From a virus, in the IMG/VR virus record IMGVR_UViG_3300031537_000006, positions 1 through 35,698 of that record: a stretch of DNA of 35,698 nt; one strand, 5' to 3'. Of the stretch, positions 15,059 through 22,695 are shown one piece after another (the first letter of the stretch is position 1; every line of letters starts with the position of its first letter). The translations under genes were made by a program, and so were the position numbers. The notes under the pieces are model-generated. The model saw nothing but the letters and a program-made list of their open reading frames with translations, did not search any database and was not told the DNA's origin.

Positions 15059-15586
15059 ATGAGATTAGATGAAGCTAAATCTATAGCTCAAAAATATGTC
15101 AACATTTTGCATCCTTGGTGCAATAAAATAATGATTGGAGGATCAATTAGACGGCAAAAGACATGGGTAAAGGATATAGAGATAATTTGTGTCCCAAAAC
15201 GTTTTTTTCCTGAAATAAAAGATTTATTCGGAGAAATTCATAAAGAACCTGAACGTCCCATTAAAGAATTCTGTGATTTTGTAAATACCTTGGAAGCTGT
15301 AAAAGGGAACCCGGCTGTAAAATATACACAAAGGGTACTCCCTGAAGGTATTAAACTTGATTTGTTCATGGCTGAAATGGATAACTTTGGTTTAATTTCT
15401 ATGATCAGGACTGGTTCAGCTAATTACTCCAAGGAGGTAATGGTTCAGCTTCTTAAACGTGGATTCAAGTCCGATGAAGGAAGATTGATAAACACACAAA
15501 CGGGTGAAATTGTGCCTGTTGAAACCGAAAAGGATTTTTATAACATTACCGGGATCAGATATGTAAAACCCCAGGACAGAATTTAA
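15059..15586 (+). CDS. DNA polymerase beta-like nucleotidyltransferase
   Basis: This 175-residue protein keeps the polymerase-X nucleotidyltransferase core: GGSIRR (27-32), DIEI (39-42) supplying Asp39 and Glu41, and KLDLF with Asp101 as the third metal ligand. The second acid is Glu, not the usual Asp. TGSANYSKEV follows near residue 132. The N-terminal 8-kDa and thumb domains of full polymerase beta are missing, so it is a stand-alone palm-type nucleotidyltransferase. Roles in DNA repair or end processing are possible. It starts 12 nt after the methylase. Confidence 0.75.
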   Translation: MRLDEAKSIAQKYVNILHPWCNKIMIGGSIRRQKTWVKDIEIICVPKRFFPEIKDLFGEIHKEPERPIKEFCDFVNTLEAVKGNPAVKYTQRVLPEGIKLDLFMAEMDNFGLISMIRTGSANYSKEVMVQLLKRGFKSDEGRLINTQTGEIVPVETEKDFYNITGIRYVKPQDRI

Positions 15587-15604
15587 TTGTTAAAAATTAT
15601 AGTT

Positions 15605-15823
15605 ATGAAACTAAGATTAAAAGAGATGTTAAGCGAATCAAGTAATATAAGCCATAAAAGGGTGATATCGCTTTTGTCATTTATCGTATTGTTTATATTG
15701 GTTGTGGCTTCCCTTTGGGGATTGCAAATAAATGATAAGATTCTGTATGTTTTCGCTAGTTTAACCGGCGGACAAAGTTTACTTTCAGTGGTTGAGAAAT
15801 TTAAGAATGAAAAACGAAACTAA
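15605..15823 (+). CDS. Putative holin-like membrane protein
   Basis: This 72-residue protein has one strong membrane helix (about residues 20-40, ISLLSFIVLFILVVASLWG) and a second weaker hydrophobic segment (about 47-63), between a basic N-terminus and a basic C-terminus. This two-span layout fits small phage holins, but no lysis enzyme is seen next to it. The ATG at 15605 was chosen over the TTG at 15587. Confidence 0.5.
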   Translation: MKLRLKEMLSESSNISHKRVISLLSFIVLFILVVASLWGLQINDKILYVFASLTGGQSLLSVVEKFKNEKRN

Positions 15824-15962
15824 AGTCTGGTTTAAAACTGGATCATTGAAAAACTCCCCCGGCACTATTTCAAGTTATGCCGGGGAGGGATATTATTGGG
15901 TTCGTCATTTCGAAAAGAGGACGATCCATTATTGTTTTATTTTGGATATAAAAGAAAATTAA
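15807..15962 (+). CDS. Small hypothetical protein (51 aa)
   Basis: A 51-residue frame (MKNETKVWFKTGSLKNSPGT) overlaps the membrane protein gene by 17 bp. It is aromatic- and basic-rich with a beta-like pattern. A GC-rich hairpin (about 15853-15886) lies inside the frame and is probably only coding sequence. Confidence 0.45.
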   Translation: MKNETKVWFKTGSLKNSPGTISSYAGEGYYWVRHFEKRTIHYCFILDIKEN

Positions 15963-15975
15963 ATGAAAATTTAGA

Positions 15976-16139
15976 ATGCTGAAAAAGGTATGCAAGTTTG
16001 CATCGCTGGTTCATGAGATGAGGGTAAAATAATAGATTTTAGAATGAGCAATTCAGGGCTAAATAGGGCGTATGCAATAGTTGAAACTGAAGATGGTTTA
16101 CTGCATGATATACCTGTTGATAAACTAATTAAATTATAA
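15976..16139 (+). pseudogene. Possible frameshifted small gene upstream of TerL
   Basis: One frame begins MLKKVCKFASLVHEMRVK and stops at TAA (16030-16032). A -1 shift just before the stop continues with IIDFRMSNSGLNRAYAIVE and ends at TAA (16137-16139). The joined product reads as one protein of about 55 residues. The ATG at 16044 alone would give a 31-residue protein. It is either a single-base error or indel, or a frameshifted gene. Confidence 0.4.
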
Positions 16140-16141
16140 TT

Positions 16142-17782
16142 ATGCTACTTAAAGGGATCGAGGATGTTGCCTTGGTTGAAAAGGTAAAACAAATGAGGCA
16201 GGAACTTTACCAAGTGGACCCGGTAAGCTGGATGGTGGAGCGATATGGTGAACCTGAAAAGTCGTTTTTATGGTCAAAATACAATGGTTATGAAAACCAT
16301 GTTTGGGACGGTACTCCTGATCCTTTTTATAGAGCAATTAATGCCCTAGCAAATGGTAAAGATATAGGTATAGAGGCTGGGACAGGTTGTGGTAAAACTT
16401 ACATAGCTGCCAGAATTGCCTATTGGTTCTTGGATGTTTTTCCAAATTCGGCTGTGATAACAACAGCACCAACCAAAGAGCAATTATTACAGGTTCTCTG
16501 GAAGGAAATAGGGATAGGTTATTCTGCTTTTAAAAGGCTTCGTCCGAACTCAATTCTTTTAACCGGTGATCTCAGGATCAACAAAAAGATGCACTACGAT
16601 GATGAAAGCACCCAAATAATTTATTCGAATAGGATGGTAGGTAAAGTTGGAAGGAAACGTTCAGGGGAGGATTCAAGTGTCGCTTTTCAGGGTATCCATA
16701 ATAAATACCAATTATTTATACTTGATGAGGCTGCCGGGCTTGAGATATCGGTTATCAATGCAATAAAAAACACCAATACGGATAAAAGCAATGGGGCAAT
16801 TAATACAATTTTGGCACTCGGAAACCCTGATAGTCAATTAGATGCTTTACATGTATTTTGTGAAACAGAAAGTACCGAACATGTGATAGTTTCAGCATTA
16901 GATCATCCAAATGTCGTGGCAGGGGCAAGTATACCAGGTGCAGTTTCTAAGGAAAGCATCAAAATTAGGGCCGATGAATTCGGGGAGGAATCTTTTTTCT
17001 ATAAATCAAGGGTCCGTGGGCAAGCCCCGGCAGAAAGTTCAGATTCATTGATTAAGATGGAATGGATCAAGAAATGCACCGTTTGGGATGAGTCGTTTTG
17101 GGGTGAAAAAAGAAAGCTATCAGAGATTGAGGATGTCAAGAGTAGGAATGCTCTCGGTATTGATGTTGCAAACTCCATAGATGGTGATAAGGCAGCACTC
17201 GCTTTCGGAAAGTCAAACATACTACAAGAACTATACGAATTTCAATGTCCTAACGCTTCACATCTTGCATATAATGTAATGCTGGATGATTTCGAGATTC
17301 GGAAAAGAGGATATGATGTTTTTCACGTCCCTAAGATTAAAGATTACGAAATAAAGCACTGGAATATTGGTGTAGATGTCGTTGGAGTTGGAGCTTCAAC
17401 CATTAACACTTTTCATGATAACAAAATAAAGGCAATCGGGCTTCATGGTGGACAATTGGATGAAGCCATTAAACTTGACAAAGAAGGAAAACCCCTTTAT
17501 CAGTTCTCATCCCTTCGGGCTCAGATGTATTTTTATCTAGCTATGGACTTGCGAGATTGCGAAATAATTTTAAATATTGATAAAAATAAGCTAAGAAGGC
17601 TCGCAAAGGAGCTAACAATAATTAAGTACTCAATCAAAGGGGGAAAAATCAAGGTTGAGGATAAAGAAGAAATAAAGAAAAGGCTTGGTGGTAAATCCCC
17701 GAACCTTGCTGATGTCGTTGCATACTGGAATTTTGTAAGAAAAAATTATTATATACCCACAAGGCATTTGCCTTTTAAATAA
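16142..17782 (+). CDS. terL: Terminase large subunit (packaging ATPase and nuclease)
   Basis: This 546-residue protein has the TerL architecture. Walker A is GTGCGKT (80-86), Walker B is LFILDEA (191-197), and the coupling motif is LALGNP (224-229). The RNase-H-fold nuclease domain follows with GIDVAN (Asp341), GVDVVGVGAS (Asp412) and a late acidic residue in NLADVVAYW. It cuts concatemeric phage DNA and pumps it into the prohead through the portal. The ATG is 2 nt after the preceding small gene. TerL is separated from the portal gene by about 5 kb of cargo, where many phages have them adjacent. Confidence 0.92.
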   Translation: MLLKGIEDVALVEKVKQMRQELYQVDPVSWMVERYGEPEKSFLWSKYNGYENHVWDGTPDPFYRAINALANGKDIGIEAGTGCGKTYIAARIAYWFLDVFPNSAVITTAPTKEQLLQVLWKEIGIGYSAFKRLRPNSILLTGDLRINKKMHYDDESTQIIYSNRMVGKVGRKRSGEDSSVAFQGIHNKYQLFILDEAAGLEISVINAIKNTNTDKSNGAINTILALGNPDSQLDALHVFCETESTEHVIVSALDHPNVVAGASIPGAVSKESIKIRADEFGEESFFYKSRVRGQAPAESSDSLIKMEWIKKCTVWDESFWGEKRKLSEIEDVKSRNALGIDVANSIDGDKAALAFGKSNILQELYEFQCPNASHLAYNVMLDDFEIRKRGYDVFHVPKIKDYEIKHWNIGVDVVGVGASTINTFHDNKIKAIGLHGGQLDEAIKLDKEGKPLYQFSSLRAQMYFYLAMDLRDCEIILNIDKNKLRRLAKELTIIKYSIKGGKIKVEDKEEIKKRLGGKSPNLADVVAYWNFVRKNYYIPTRHLPFK

Positions 17783-17797
17783 TTATTTATGCAAAAA

Positions 17798-17874
17798 ACT
17801 TTTGATAATTATAAAACATTTCATAACTTAGTATCGTAAAAGATAATATAAGCAACAATTTAAAGCCAAAAAAG
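17798..17874 (+). promoter_or_regulatory. Bacteroidota-type promoter with conserved leader, copy 3 of 5
   Basis: TTTG (17801-17804), a 19-nt spacer and TAACTTAG (17824-17831) form the promoter; the leader ends CAATTTAAAGCC just before an ATG at 17875. It starts the first cargo cassette after TerL. No hairpin terminator is seen between TerL and this promoter. Confidence 0.78.
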
Positions 17875-18144
17875 ATGGAAATAGAGATAAATGGTATTAA
17901 GTACCAAAAAATTGAAAAATAACCATGCAAAAACTCAAAGACAATGAACAAATTGCTAATGATGTCTACAATGTTTGGTGGCTTATATGGCTTAGGTGGG
18001 AAAACAAGGAAAACAAGGAAAAGACCTAATGTAGTATTAGAGAAAGAATACGAATTGATACAGCAAAAAAAATCTAAGTTATCAAGAAACGATAGGGATT
18101 ATGTTATTTATCAATTTGAACGCCAATACAAACAGATAGATTAA
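17875..18144 (+). pseudogene. Small gene split by an in-frame TAA
   Basis: From the ATG at 17875, directly after the promoter leader, the frame gives MEIEINGIKYQKIEK, then TAA (17920-17922). The same frame stays open and continues through the ATG at 17944 to TAA at 18144. The later part (66 residues from 17944) has a Gly/Met-rich start (LLMMSTMFGGLYGLGG) and a basic helical end (KLSRNDRDYVIYQFERQYKQ). The layout suggests one 90-codon gene with a nonsense codon, although the 66-residue product may still be made from 17944. Confidence 0.5.
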
Positions 18145-18161
18145 TATTAATGCTAATAGTT

Positions 18162-18320
18162 ATGAATGAATCAAGAAAATGTACTGAATGCACTAACTGT
18201 ATTCCTACAAACAAGCAAAAAACACTCGGATATTGCAAGTACAATTGCCAGTATCTATTATCTAAAATGGATAGTTCTATTATTTTTTCATGTAAAGGGT
18301 TTAAAAAGCTATTGTCATGA
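18162..18320 (+). CDS. Cys-rich small protein, likely metal-binding
   Basis: This 52-residue protein has seven cysteines in a zinc- or cluster-binding arrangement: CTECTNC at residues 7-13, then C near 25 and 29, and another in SCKGF near the end. It was preferred over an overlapping hydrophobic frame (18166-18399) because the cysteine spacing is protein-like. The function is unknown. Confidence 0.5.
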   Translation: MNESRKCTECTNCIPTNKQKTLGYCKYNCQYLLSKMDSSIIFSCKGFKKLLS

Positions 18321-18404
18321 CATCTTAATCTTATGTACAGGTTGCTTTATAATCATGATGTTATTGATTATGAATGCTGAAGAAAAAAAAGAAGATTAAA
18401 CATG

Positions 18405-18475
18405 CCAGGGGATGGTTAGCCCGTATCTCTCCGGAGTGCGGGCTTTTATAGGTAGAAACACATAAAAATTATTGA
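18405..18475 (+). promoter_or_regulatory. UCCG-capped hairpin with conserved leader, element 2 of 3
   Basis: CCAGGGGATGG leads into GCCCG (18419-18423), which pairs with CGGGC (18439-18443). Inside, CTC (18427-18429) pairs with GAG (18434-18436) and closes a TCCG tetraloop. TTTTA follows, then GGTAGAAACACATAAAAAT and the ATG at 18478. The left flank is shared with the element at 19003 and the right flank with the element at 6086. Confidence 0.68.
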
Positions 18476-18477
18476 TT

Positions 18478-19002
18478 ATGTTCTTAGATGAAACATTCAG
18501 GGAAGAAATAATACGTCTATGCAAGGAAAACAGCGCTTGCAAGCCAGAATTCAAGAAATTGGTCTCTGCTGAAACCGAGGAAGATTTTTGCAATGTATTG
18601 AAAGATAATTTTCACTGGTGCGTAGAAAACAATGTTGTTACAGAATCTATCGTAACAAAGTACAAGGAAATTTTCAACTGTAATTCTATCTATGGCAATG
18701 AAAATGTAGAAGACGGGTACTTAATAGTAACCGGCAATTCGGAAGTATATGCATATAGCAATTCGGAAGTACATGCCCGAGGCAATTCGGTAGTATATGC
18801 ATATGACAATTCGAAAGTATATACACGAGGCAATTCGAAAGTATATGCTTATGGCAATTCTGAAGTAATTGCCCGAGACAATTCGGTAGTAATTGCCCGA
18901 GGCAATTCGAAAGTATATGCATATGGCAATTCGGAAGTACATGCATATGACAATTCGGAAGTACATGCATATGACAATTCGGAAGTAATAGATTATAGAT
19001 AG
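18478..19002 (+). CDS. Octapeptide-repeat (beta-solenoid-like) protein, copy A
   Basis: This 174-residue protein has two parts. Residues 1-70 form a helical N-terminal domain (ETFREEIIRLCKENSA opening) nearly identical to that of the gene at 35211. From residue 86, eleven copies of an eight-residue unit follow, with consensus GNSxVxAx (for example GNSKVYAY, DNSEVHAY). Regular eight-residue units with alternating V/A and a fixed Asn-Ser suggest a stacked beta-solenoid. No signal peptide or membrane segment is seen. The ATG at 18478 is preceded by a UNCG hairpin element, and the stop is followed at once by another. The function is unknown; a binding or scaffold role is a guess. Confidence 0.7.
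   Translation: MFLDETFREEIIRLCKENSACKPEFKKLVSAETEEDFCNVLKDNFHWCVENNVVTESIVTKYKEIFNCNSIYGNENVEDGYLIVTGNSEVYAYSNSEVHARGNSVVYAYDNSKVYTRGNSKVYAYGNSEVIARDNSVVIARGNSKVYAYGNSEVHAYDNSEVHAYDNSEVIDYR
18733..18996 (+). repeat. 24-bp tandem repeat array (11 units), copy A
   Basis: Eleven 24-bp units in frame with the gene carry a fixed core (gcAATTCGxxAGTA) and variable ends. Unit types are shuffled, and bases 18758-18884 are identical to 35572-35698 in the second array. This fits unit exchange by recombination. Confidence 0.9.
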
Positions 19003-19062
19003 CCAGGGGATGGTTTAGCCCGTATCTCTACGGAGTGCGGGATTTTGGCAGTAGAAATATAA
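19003..19062 (+). promoter_or_regulatory. UACG-capped hairpin with conserved leader, element 3 of 3
   Basis: CCAGGGGATGG is followed by CCCG (19019-19022) paired with CGGG (19038-19041). An inner CTC/GAG stem closes a TACG tetraloop (19029-19032). ATTTT and GGCAGTAGAAA follow. It starts 1 nt after the repeat-protein stop and lies upstream of the gene at 19087. Confidence 0.68.
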
Positions 19063-19086
19063 ATTTAGTTTAACATTCAAAAAATT

Positions 19087-19482
19087 ATGAAAATAAAACT
19101 CCCATCAGGTAGAAAAGCTATTGTAAAAAAAATAAAGATGGTAAATTTAATAAATAGCGAATTAGAAATGAATTTTGCAATAAATGAATCAATTAAAATA
19201 GATAATGAAATTATGAGCATCGTGGATCATCCCAATGACAATCCATTAATAATGATTCCCGAAAAATGGCCAAAAACGGGCCCAATTAACCAAATAAAAC
19301 AACATGATTACATATATCTCGGCGATAAACTTACCGATCCAGAACTGAAAGGAAAGGAGTGTTCAGCAGTCAGGCGCAAGGATGGAAAATGTATCAGAAG
19401 CAATATGGCAACCATGCTCGTGGACTTCGGGGATTGTAAGTGTGTGGTTCTTGCTCGGAGGTTAAGGAAAATTAAACCATAA
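19087..19482 (+). CDS. Hypothetical protein
   Basis: This 131-residue basic protein was not recognised. It opens MKIKLPSGRKAIVKKIKMVN, has a Pro/Trp-containing middle (PEKWPKTGP) and three Cys in its last 45 residues. It follows the third UNCG hairpin element. It is mixed in structure with no membrane segment. Confidence 0.55.
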   Translation: MKIKLPSGRKAIVKKIKMVNLINSELEMNFAINESIKIDNEIMSIVDHPNDNPLIMIPEKWPKTGPINQIKQHDYIYLGDKLTDPELKGKECSAVRRKDGKCIRSNMATMLVDFGDCKCVVLARRLRKIKP

Positions 19483-19486
19483 TATC

Positions 19487-19648
19487 ATGAAAACGAAAAG
19501 ATTTATTGACAGCGACTATTACGAAAACAAAAAAATGTCAAATGAATTATTTCGGTTCATTTTGATTGGATTTATTGTCATTTTATTGATGTTATTTGCA
19601 ATTAAATATGCAAATATCATAGATAAATTAATTCAATCAATTAAATGA
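19487..19648 (+). CDS. Small single-span membrane protein (53 aa)
   Basis: This 53-residue protein has a charged N-terminus (MKTKRFIDSDYYENKKMSNE) and one membrane helix at about residues 21-43. It starts 4 nt after the preceding stop, and its TGA overlaps the next ATG. It is likely an inner-membrane protein of unknown role. Confidence 0.5.
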   Translation: MKTKRFIDSDYYENKKMSNELFRFILIGFIVILLMLFAIKYANIIDKLIQSIK

Positions 19649-19848
19649 TATCTTGGTGTTACACCGGTTTATTTGGATTTCTTATAGCAGATGCCATTAT
19701 TTACACGAGGTACTGGACGGATGTGACTGGAAGCCAATATGGAAATGGAAAACGCATATATCTTGCTTTTATAAGTATATTGCTTGGTTATTTTGCTTTT
19801 ACTGTACATATGTTTATAATTATTTTATGGATAAGCAGAAAATATTAG
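19645..19848 (+). CDS. Small two-span membrane protein (67 aa)
   Basis: This 67-residue protein has two hydrophobic helices (about 5-20 and 38-62) with a charged loop between. The overlap with its upstream membrane-protein neighbour suggests they act together, as in holin pairs or membrane-exclusion proteins. This is inference from layout only. Confidence 0.5.
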   Translation: MISWCYTGLFGFLIADAIIYTRYWTDVTGSQYGNGKRIYLAFISILLGYFAFTVHMFIIILWISRKY

Positions 19849-20186
19849 ACGAAATAGAAACCCTCAAGTATTTAGATGCAACTAATTGGAATTATATTAG
19901 CATCGAGGAGCAAAACTTGAAAAGTAAAGCTATTGTTCTACAAAGCAAACTAAATAAGGCACCATATGATAGAAAATTAATTGACAGTTTTATTAAAGCA
20001 AAAAAAGAATGGTCAATAATTAATGATGTTGTAAAGGCTTACGTCCGTCTCAGGCATCTGCGCATTGAACTTGCAAAATTAGAGGGATTTGATATCCTTA
20101 AGTTGAATCAAGATTTAACAATTCCAGGATATAATCTTGCAACAAATAAGAAATTAAAGAACAACGGGCAATACAATTTATTTTAA
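19827..20186 (+). CDS. Hypothetical helical protein
   Basis: This 119-residue protein begins MDKQKILDEIETLKYL. It is Lys-rich and helical, with a probable coiled coil in the middle (VVKAYVRLRHLRIELAKLEG). The ATG at 19827 overlaps the end of the membrane-protein gene. It was not recognised by family. Confidence 0.55.
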   Translation: MDKQKILDEIETLKYLDATNWNYISIEEQNLKSKAIVLQSKLNKAPYDRKLIDSFIKAKKEWSIINDVVKAYVRLRHLRIELAKLEGFDILKLNQDLTIPGYNLATNKKLKNNGQYNLF

Positions 20187-20188
20187 TA

Positions 20189-20368
20189 TGGAATTATACA
20201 GAATCACAGCATGATATCGATAAAATAAAGCGGTTGATTAAGGAAGAAAACAAAAATGAAATAAAAAAAATATGTCGCATGTTTCTTCCGGAGTATAATC
20301 TCAAAATTGTTGCAAAACTTGATCCTTGGGAAAGGAGTTCATGGATGAATATTGTTGGGTATAATTAA
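20189..20368 (+). pseudogene. Start-less reading frame
   Basis: An open frame encodes WNYTESQHDIDKIKRLIKEE and continues through PEYNLKIVAKLDPWERSSW to TAA (20366-20368), with protein-like composition. The only nearby ATG (20188) is in another frame and stops after eight codons. It looks like a small gene shifted by one base just after its start codon. A TTG inside could start a shorter product. Confidence 0.4.
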
Positions 20369-20382
20369 AATAATTAAAAAAA

Positions 20383-20458
20383 CTTTTGATAATAATGAAA
20401 CATTTTATATCTTAGCTACGTAAAACATTACAAAAGCAACAATTTAAAAGCTAATAAG
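20383..20458 (+). promoter_or_regulatory. Bacteroidota-type promoter with conserved leader, copy 4 of 5
   Basis: TTTG (20385-20388), a 19-nt spacer and TATCTTAG (20408-20415) form the promoter. The leader is slightly different (GTAAAACATTACAAAAGCAA) but ends with the same CAATTTAAAAGC type of sequence before the ATG at 20459. It drives the radical-SAM and ParB-methylase cassette. Confidence 0.78.
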
Positions 20459-20740
20459 ATGAGAACATTAGAATCAAAACAGATTGAAGGAACAATTTCT
20501 GAGAATATCAGATATTTTCAAGTAGACGGAAATACGGTAAAAGCTGTATTTTTGAATGTACAACAGGCACGAGAATATGCAAACAAATTTTTCGACTTTA
20601 ATAATGGAGTTGGATGCAAACATACTCAAAAAGGATTTGCATATTTTACATGGGACTATAAATCGGATTACATTGAAGGGCATAGCACTTATCATAGTAT
20701 ATCAACTATAATAGATATATTTGAAAACGGTAAATTTTAA
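20459..20740 (+). CDS. Hypothetical protein
   Basis: This 93-residue protein was not recognised. It begins MRTLESKQIEGTISENIRYF and appears alpha/beta with many aromatic residues. It is first in the promoter-4 operon, and the radical-SAM gene begins 4 nt after its stop, so a helper role is possible but unsupported. Confidence 0.55.
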   Translation: MRTLESKQIEGTISENIRYFQVDGNTVKAVFLNVQQAREYANKFFDFNNGVGCKHTQKGFAYFTWDYKSDYIEGHSTYHSISTIIDIFENGKF

Positions 20741-20744
20741 GATT

Positions 20745-21521
20745 ATGGCAAATATTTATGAACCTAAAGGAAGGGCAAGGGAGTATTCTCCTCTTGCCCT
20801 TAATTATATAAAAGGATGTGATCACGGATGTTTATATTGTTACGTTCCTACAATGATGAAAAGATTCAATTCTAAATATGTACATAAGAATGTATATTCA
20901 ATTGTTGATTATGATTCTATAAGAAAGACTGCAAAAAAAAATGAAGGGATTGACAAACAGATATTACTTTCATTTACGACAGACCCTTACTCCAAACAAA
21001 TAATCAATCAAACACGTGAAGTATTGAACATATTAAATGAATATAATCATAAAGTCGCGATCTTGTCAAAAGGCGGGAAAAGGATATTACGTGATATTGA
21101 TATTTTTAAAAAATTTGGAGAGAGAATAAAAATAGGGGCTTCATTGACTTTTGATAATAAAAAAGATTCTAAAAAATGGGAATATGGGGCAGCTATTCCA
21201 GATGATAGAATTGAAACGTTAAAAATATTATTTGAACATAATATAAAGACTTGGGTTAGTTTTGAACCGACAATAATTCCTGAACAGACACTAAATTTGA
21301 TAAGTAAAGTTTCAGGATTTGTAGATCATATTAAAATAGGAAAAGTAAATGGATACAATAATATTGATAAGAAAATAGATTGGACTAAATTTCTTGATGA
21401 TGCTGTAAACTTGTGCAGAAAATTAAATATAAGATTTTATATTAAGGAGGATTTACGAAAATTTAACAATGGGACTGTTTTATTTCCGAATGAAATCGAT
21501 ATGGATCATTTTAATTTATAG
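20745..21521 (+). CDS. Radical SAM protein, spore-photoproduct-lyase-like
   Basis: This 258-residue protein has the radical-SAM cluster motif CDHGCLYC at residues 25-32 (CX3CX2C), preceded by ALNYIKG. The following layout resembles the spore photoproduct lyase and DNA-repair-lyase-like branch, with DPYSKQ and a GASLTFD segment. It binds a 4Fe-4S cluster and S-adenosylmethionine to make a radical. The substrate is unknown; nucleic acid is plausible because the next gene, 2 nt away, is a ParB-methyltransferase fusion. The ATG at 20745 was chosen over an upstream TTG. Confidence 0.8.
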   Translation: MANIYEPKGRAREYSPLALNYIKGCDHGCLYCYVPTMMKRFNSKYVHKNVYSIVDYDSIRKTAKKNEGIDKQILLSFTTDPYSKQIINQTREVLNILNEYNHKVAILSKGGKRILRDIDIFKKFGERIKIGASLTFDNKKDSKKWEYGAAIPDDRIETLKILFEHNIKTWVSFEPTIIPEQTLNLISKVSGFVDHIKIGKVNGYNNIDKKIDWTKFLDDAVNLCRKLNIRFYIKEDLRKFNNGTVLFPNEIDMDHFNL

Positions 21522-21523
21522 CA

Positions 21524-22672
21524 ATGAAAAAAGAGATTAAAATTTATAACAAATCGAACCTACCGACAGCTGATTTTGAAATATTTGAGGACTTACAGGA
21601 GGATTTTAAGATCATGGATTTGGACCGGCTTATGTTGCTGAAGAAGGCAATTGTAGAAAGGGGTTTTAAATACAGTTTTAAGGCATGGAAGGATATGGAC
21701 GGGAAACTGTGGATCATAGATGCCCATCGCAGGAAGCAAGCCCTTAAAATGCTCCAGTCCGATGGGTATTACATTGCCCCGATCCCTTATGAACTTATCC
21801 ATGCCGAAACAAAGAAAGAAGCCATCGAAGAGATTGCCTTTGTGAACTCACAGTACTCGGATATAAACCCAGATACAGAACTGTTCAAAAAGTATGAAAT
21901 TAACTTGGAAGATCTGCCTATTTCAATGAAGGAGTTTAATATCAGTTTTGGGGACAGTGCAGATGAAAATGTAATAGATGATGGATTTATAAATCCTGAT
22001 AAAATCAAAACAGATATTAAATATGGAGACATGTTTAAAATAGGTAATCATTTTCTATTATGTGGTGATGCTACAAAAAAAGAAGATTGTGAAAAATTAA
22101 TGCAAGGACTTAAAGCAGATATGATTTTCACCGATCCACCTTATGATTTAGAGGATGATTATTCACATAATATATTTGATATGGCGAAAGAAGACTGTCA
22201 TATATTTATAATGAATTCAGATAAAATTTTAATTAAAAACGTAAATAATGGGATTCAATGGTTTCGTAAATTTTTCGCTGTTGATTTTAGACAAGCAAGA
22301 TTAATAAGTAATAATCAACCGATGACAAGAGTAGATTTAATTGCTGAATTTTGTAAAGGGAAAACAAAATTCAATAATCTTCGTGATGGTTTTTCAACCC
22401 TTATAGAATGTGCGAAGATTCATAATGATAATGAATCTATAAATTTCGGACATAAACAAGCAAAAAAGATAGATCTTCCAGCTAATTTTATAAAGCATTA
22501 TTCAAATGAAAACGAAATAATTATAGATTTATTTGGTGGTTCTGGTTCTACAATGGCCGCATGTGAACAATTGAATAGAAATTGTTATATAATGGAATTT
22601 GAACCAGAAAATTGTCAAATTATAATTGATAGAATGAAAAAATGTTATAATGTAGATTGTATTAAACTATAA
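21524..22672 (+). CDS. ParB-domain / DNA methyltransferase fusion
   Basis: This 382-residue protein joins two domains. Residues 1-145 are a ParB-like domain with DAHRR (66-70). Residues 165-380 are a DNA amino-methyltransferase with DPPY (204-207) and, later, FGGSGS (337-342) as the S-adenosylmethionine site, the beta-type order. It likely methylates adenine N6 or cytosine N4. The ParB part is about 95% identical in DNA to 1-321. The methylase domain has little room for a target recognition region (about residues 215-320), so the ParB domain might help choose DNA. It follows the radical-SAM gene by 2 nt and ends just before a terminator. Confidence 0.85.
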   Translation: MKKEIKIYNKSNLPTADFEIFEDLQEDFKIMDLDRLMLLKKAIVERGFKYSFKAWKDMDGKLWIIDAHRRKQALKMLQSDGYYIAPIPYELIHAETKKEAIEEIAFVNSQYSDINPDTELFKKYEINLEDLPISMKEFNISFGDSADENVIDDGFINPDKIKTDIKYGDMFKIGNHFLLCGDATKKEDCEKLMQGLKADMIFTDPPYDLEDDYSHNIFDMAKEDCHIFIMNSDKILIKNVNNGIQWFRKFFAVDFRQARLISNNQPMTRVDLIAEFCKGKTKFNNLRDGFSTLIECAKIHNDNESINFGHKQAKKIDLPANFIKHYSNENEIIIDLFGGSGSTMAACEQLNRNCYIMEFEPENCQIIIDRMKKCYNVDCIKL

Positions 22673-22695
22673 TTTAACAATCAAATTTAAACATC

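Noticed and set aside
15853-15886. Intrinsic terminator before TerL
   Set aside because: The GC-rich hairpin lacks a T tract and lies inside a small reading frame.
9274-17922. Reassignment of the TAA codon
   Set aside because: TAA ends most intact genes here, including TerL and the structural genes, so in-frame TAA in small genes is better explained by lesions.
18166-18399. Hydrophobic 77-residue protein overlapping the Cys-rich gene
   Set aside because: It shares most of its DNA with the Cys-rich frame at 18162, which has a more protein-like cysteine pattern; the hydrophobic end may still code for a short peptide.
18686-18970. Minus-strand repeat proteins within the repeat array
   Set aside because: Long open frames on the opposite strand arise because the 24-bp unit lacks stops in several frames; only the + frame has a non-repeat N-terminal domain shared with the second locus.
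18733-18996. CRISPR-like array of short repeats
   Set aside because: The 24-bp units are directly adjacent with no unique spacers and keep a protein reading frame throughout, so they are coding tandem repeats.
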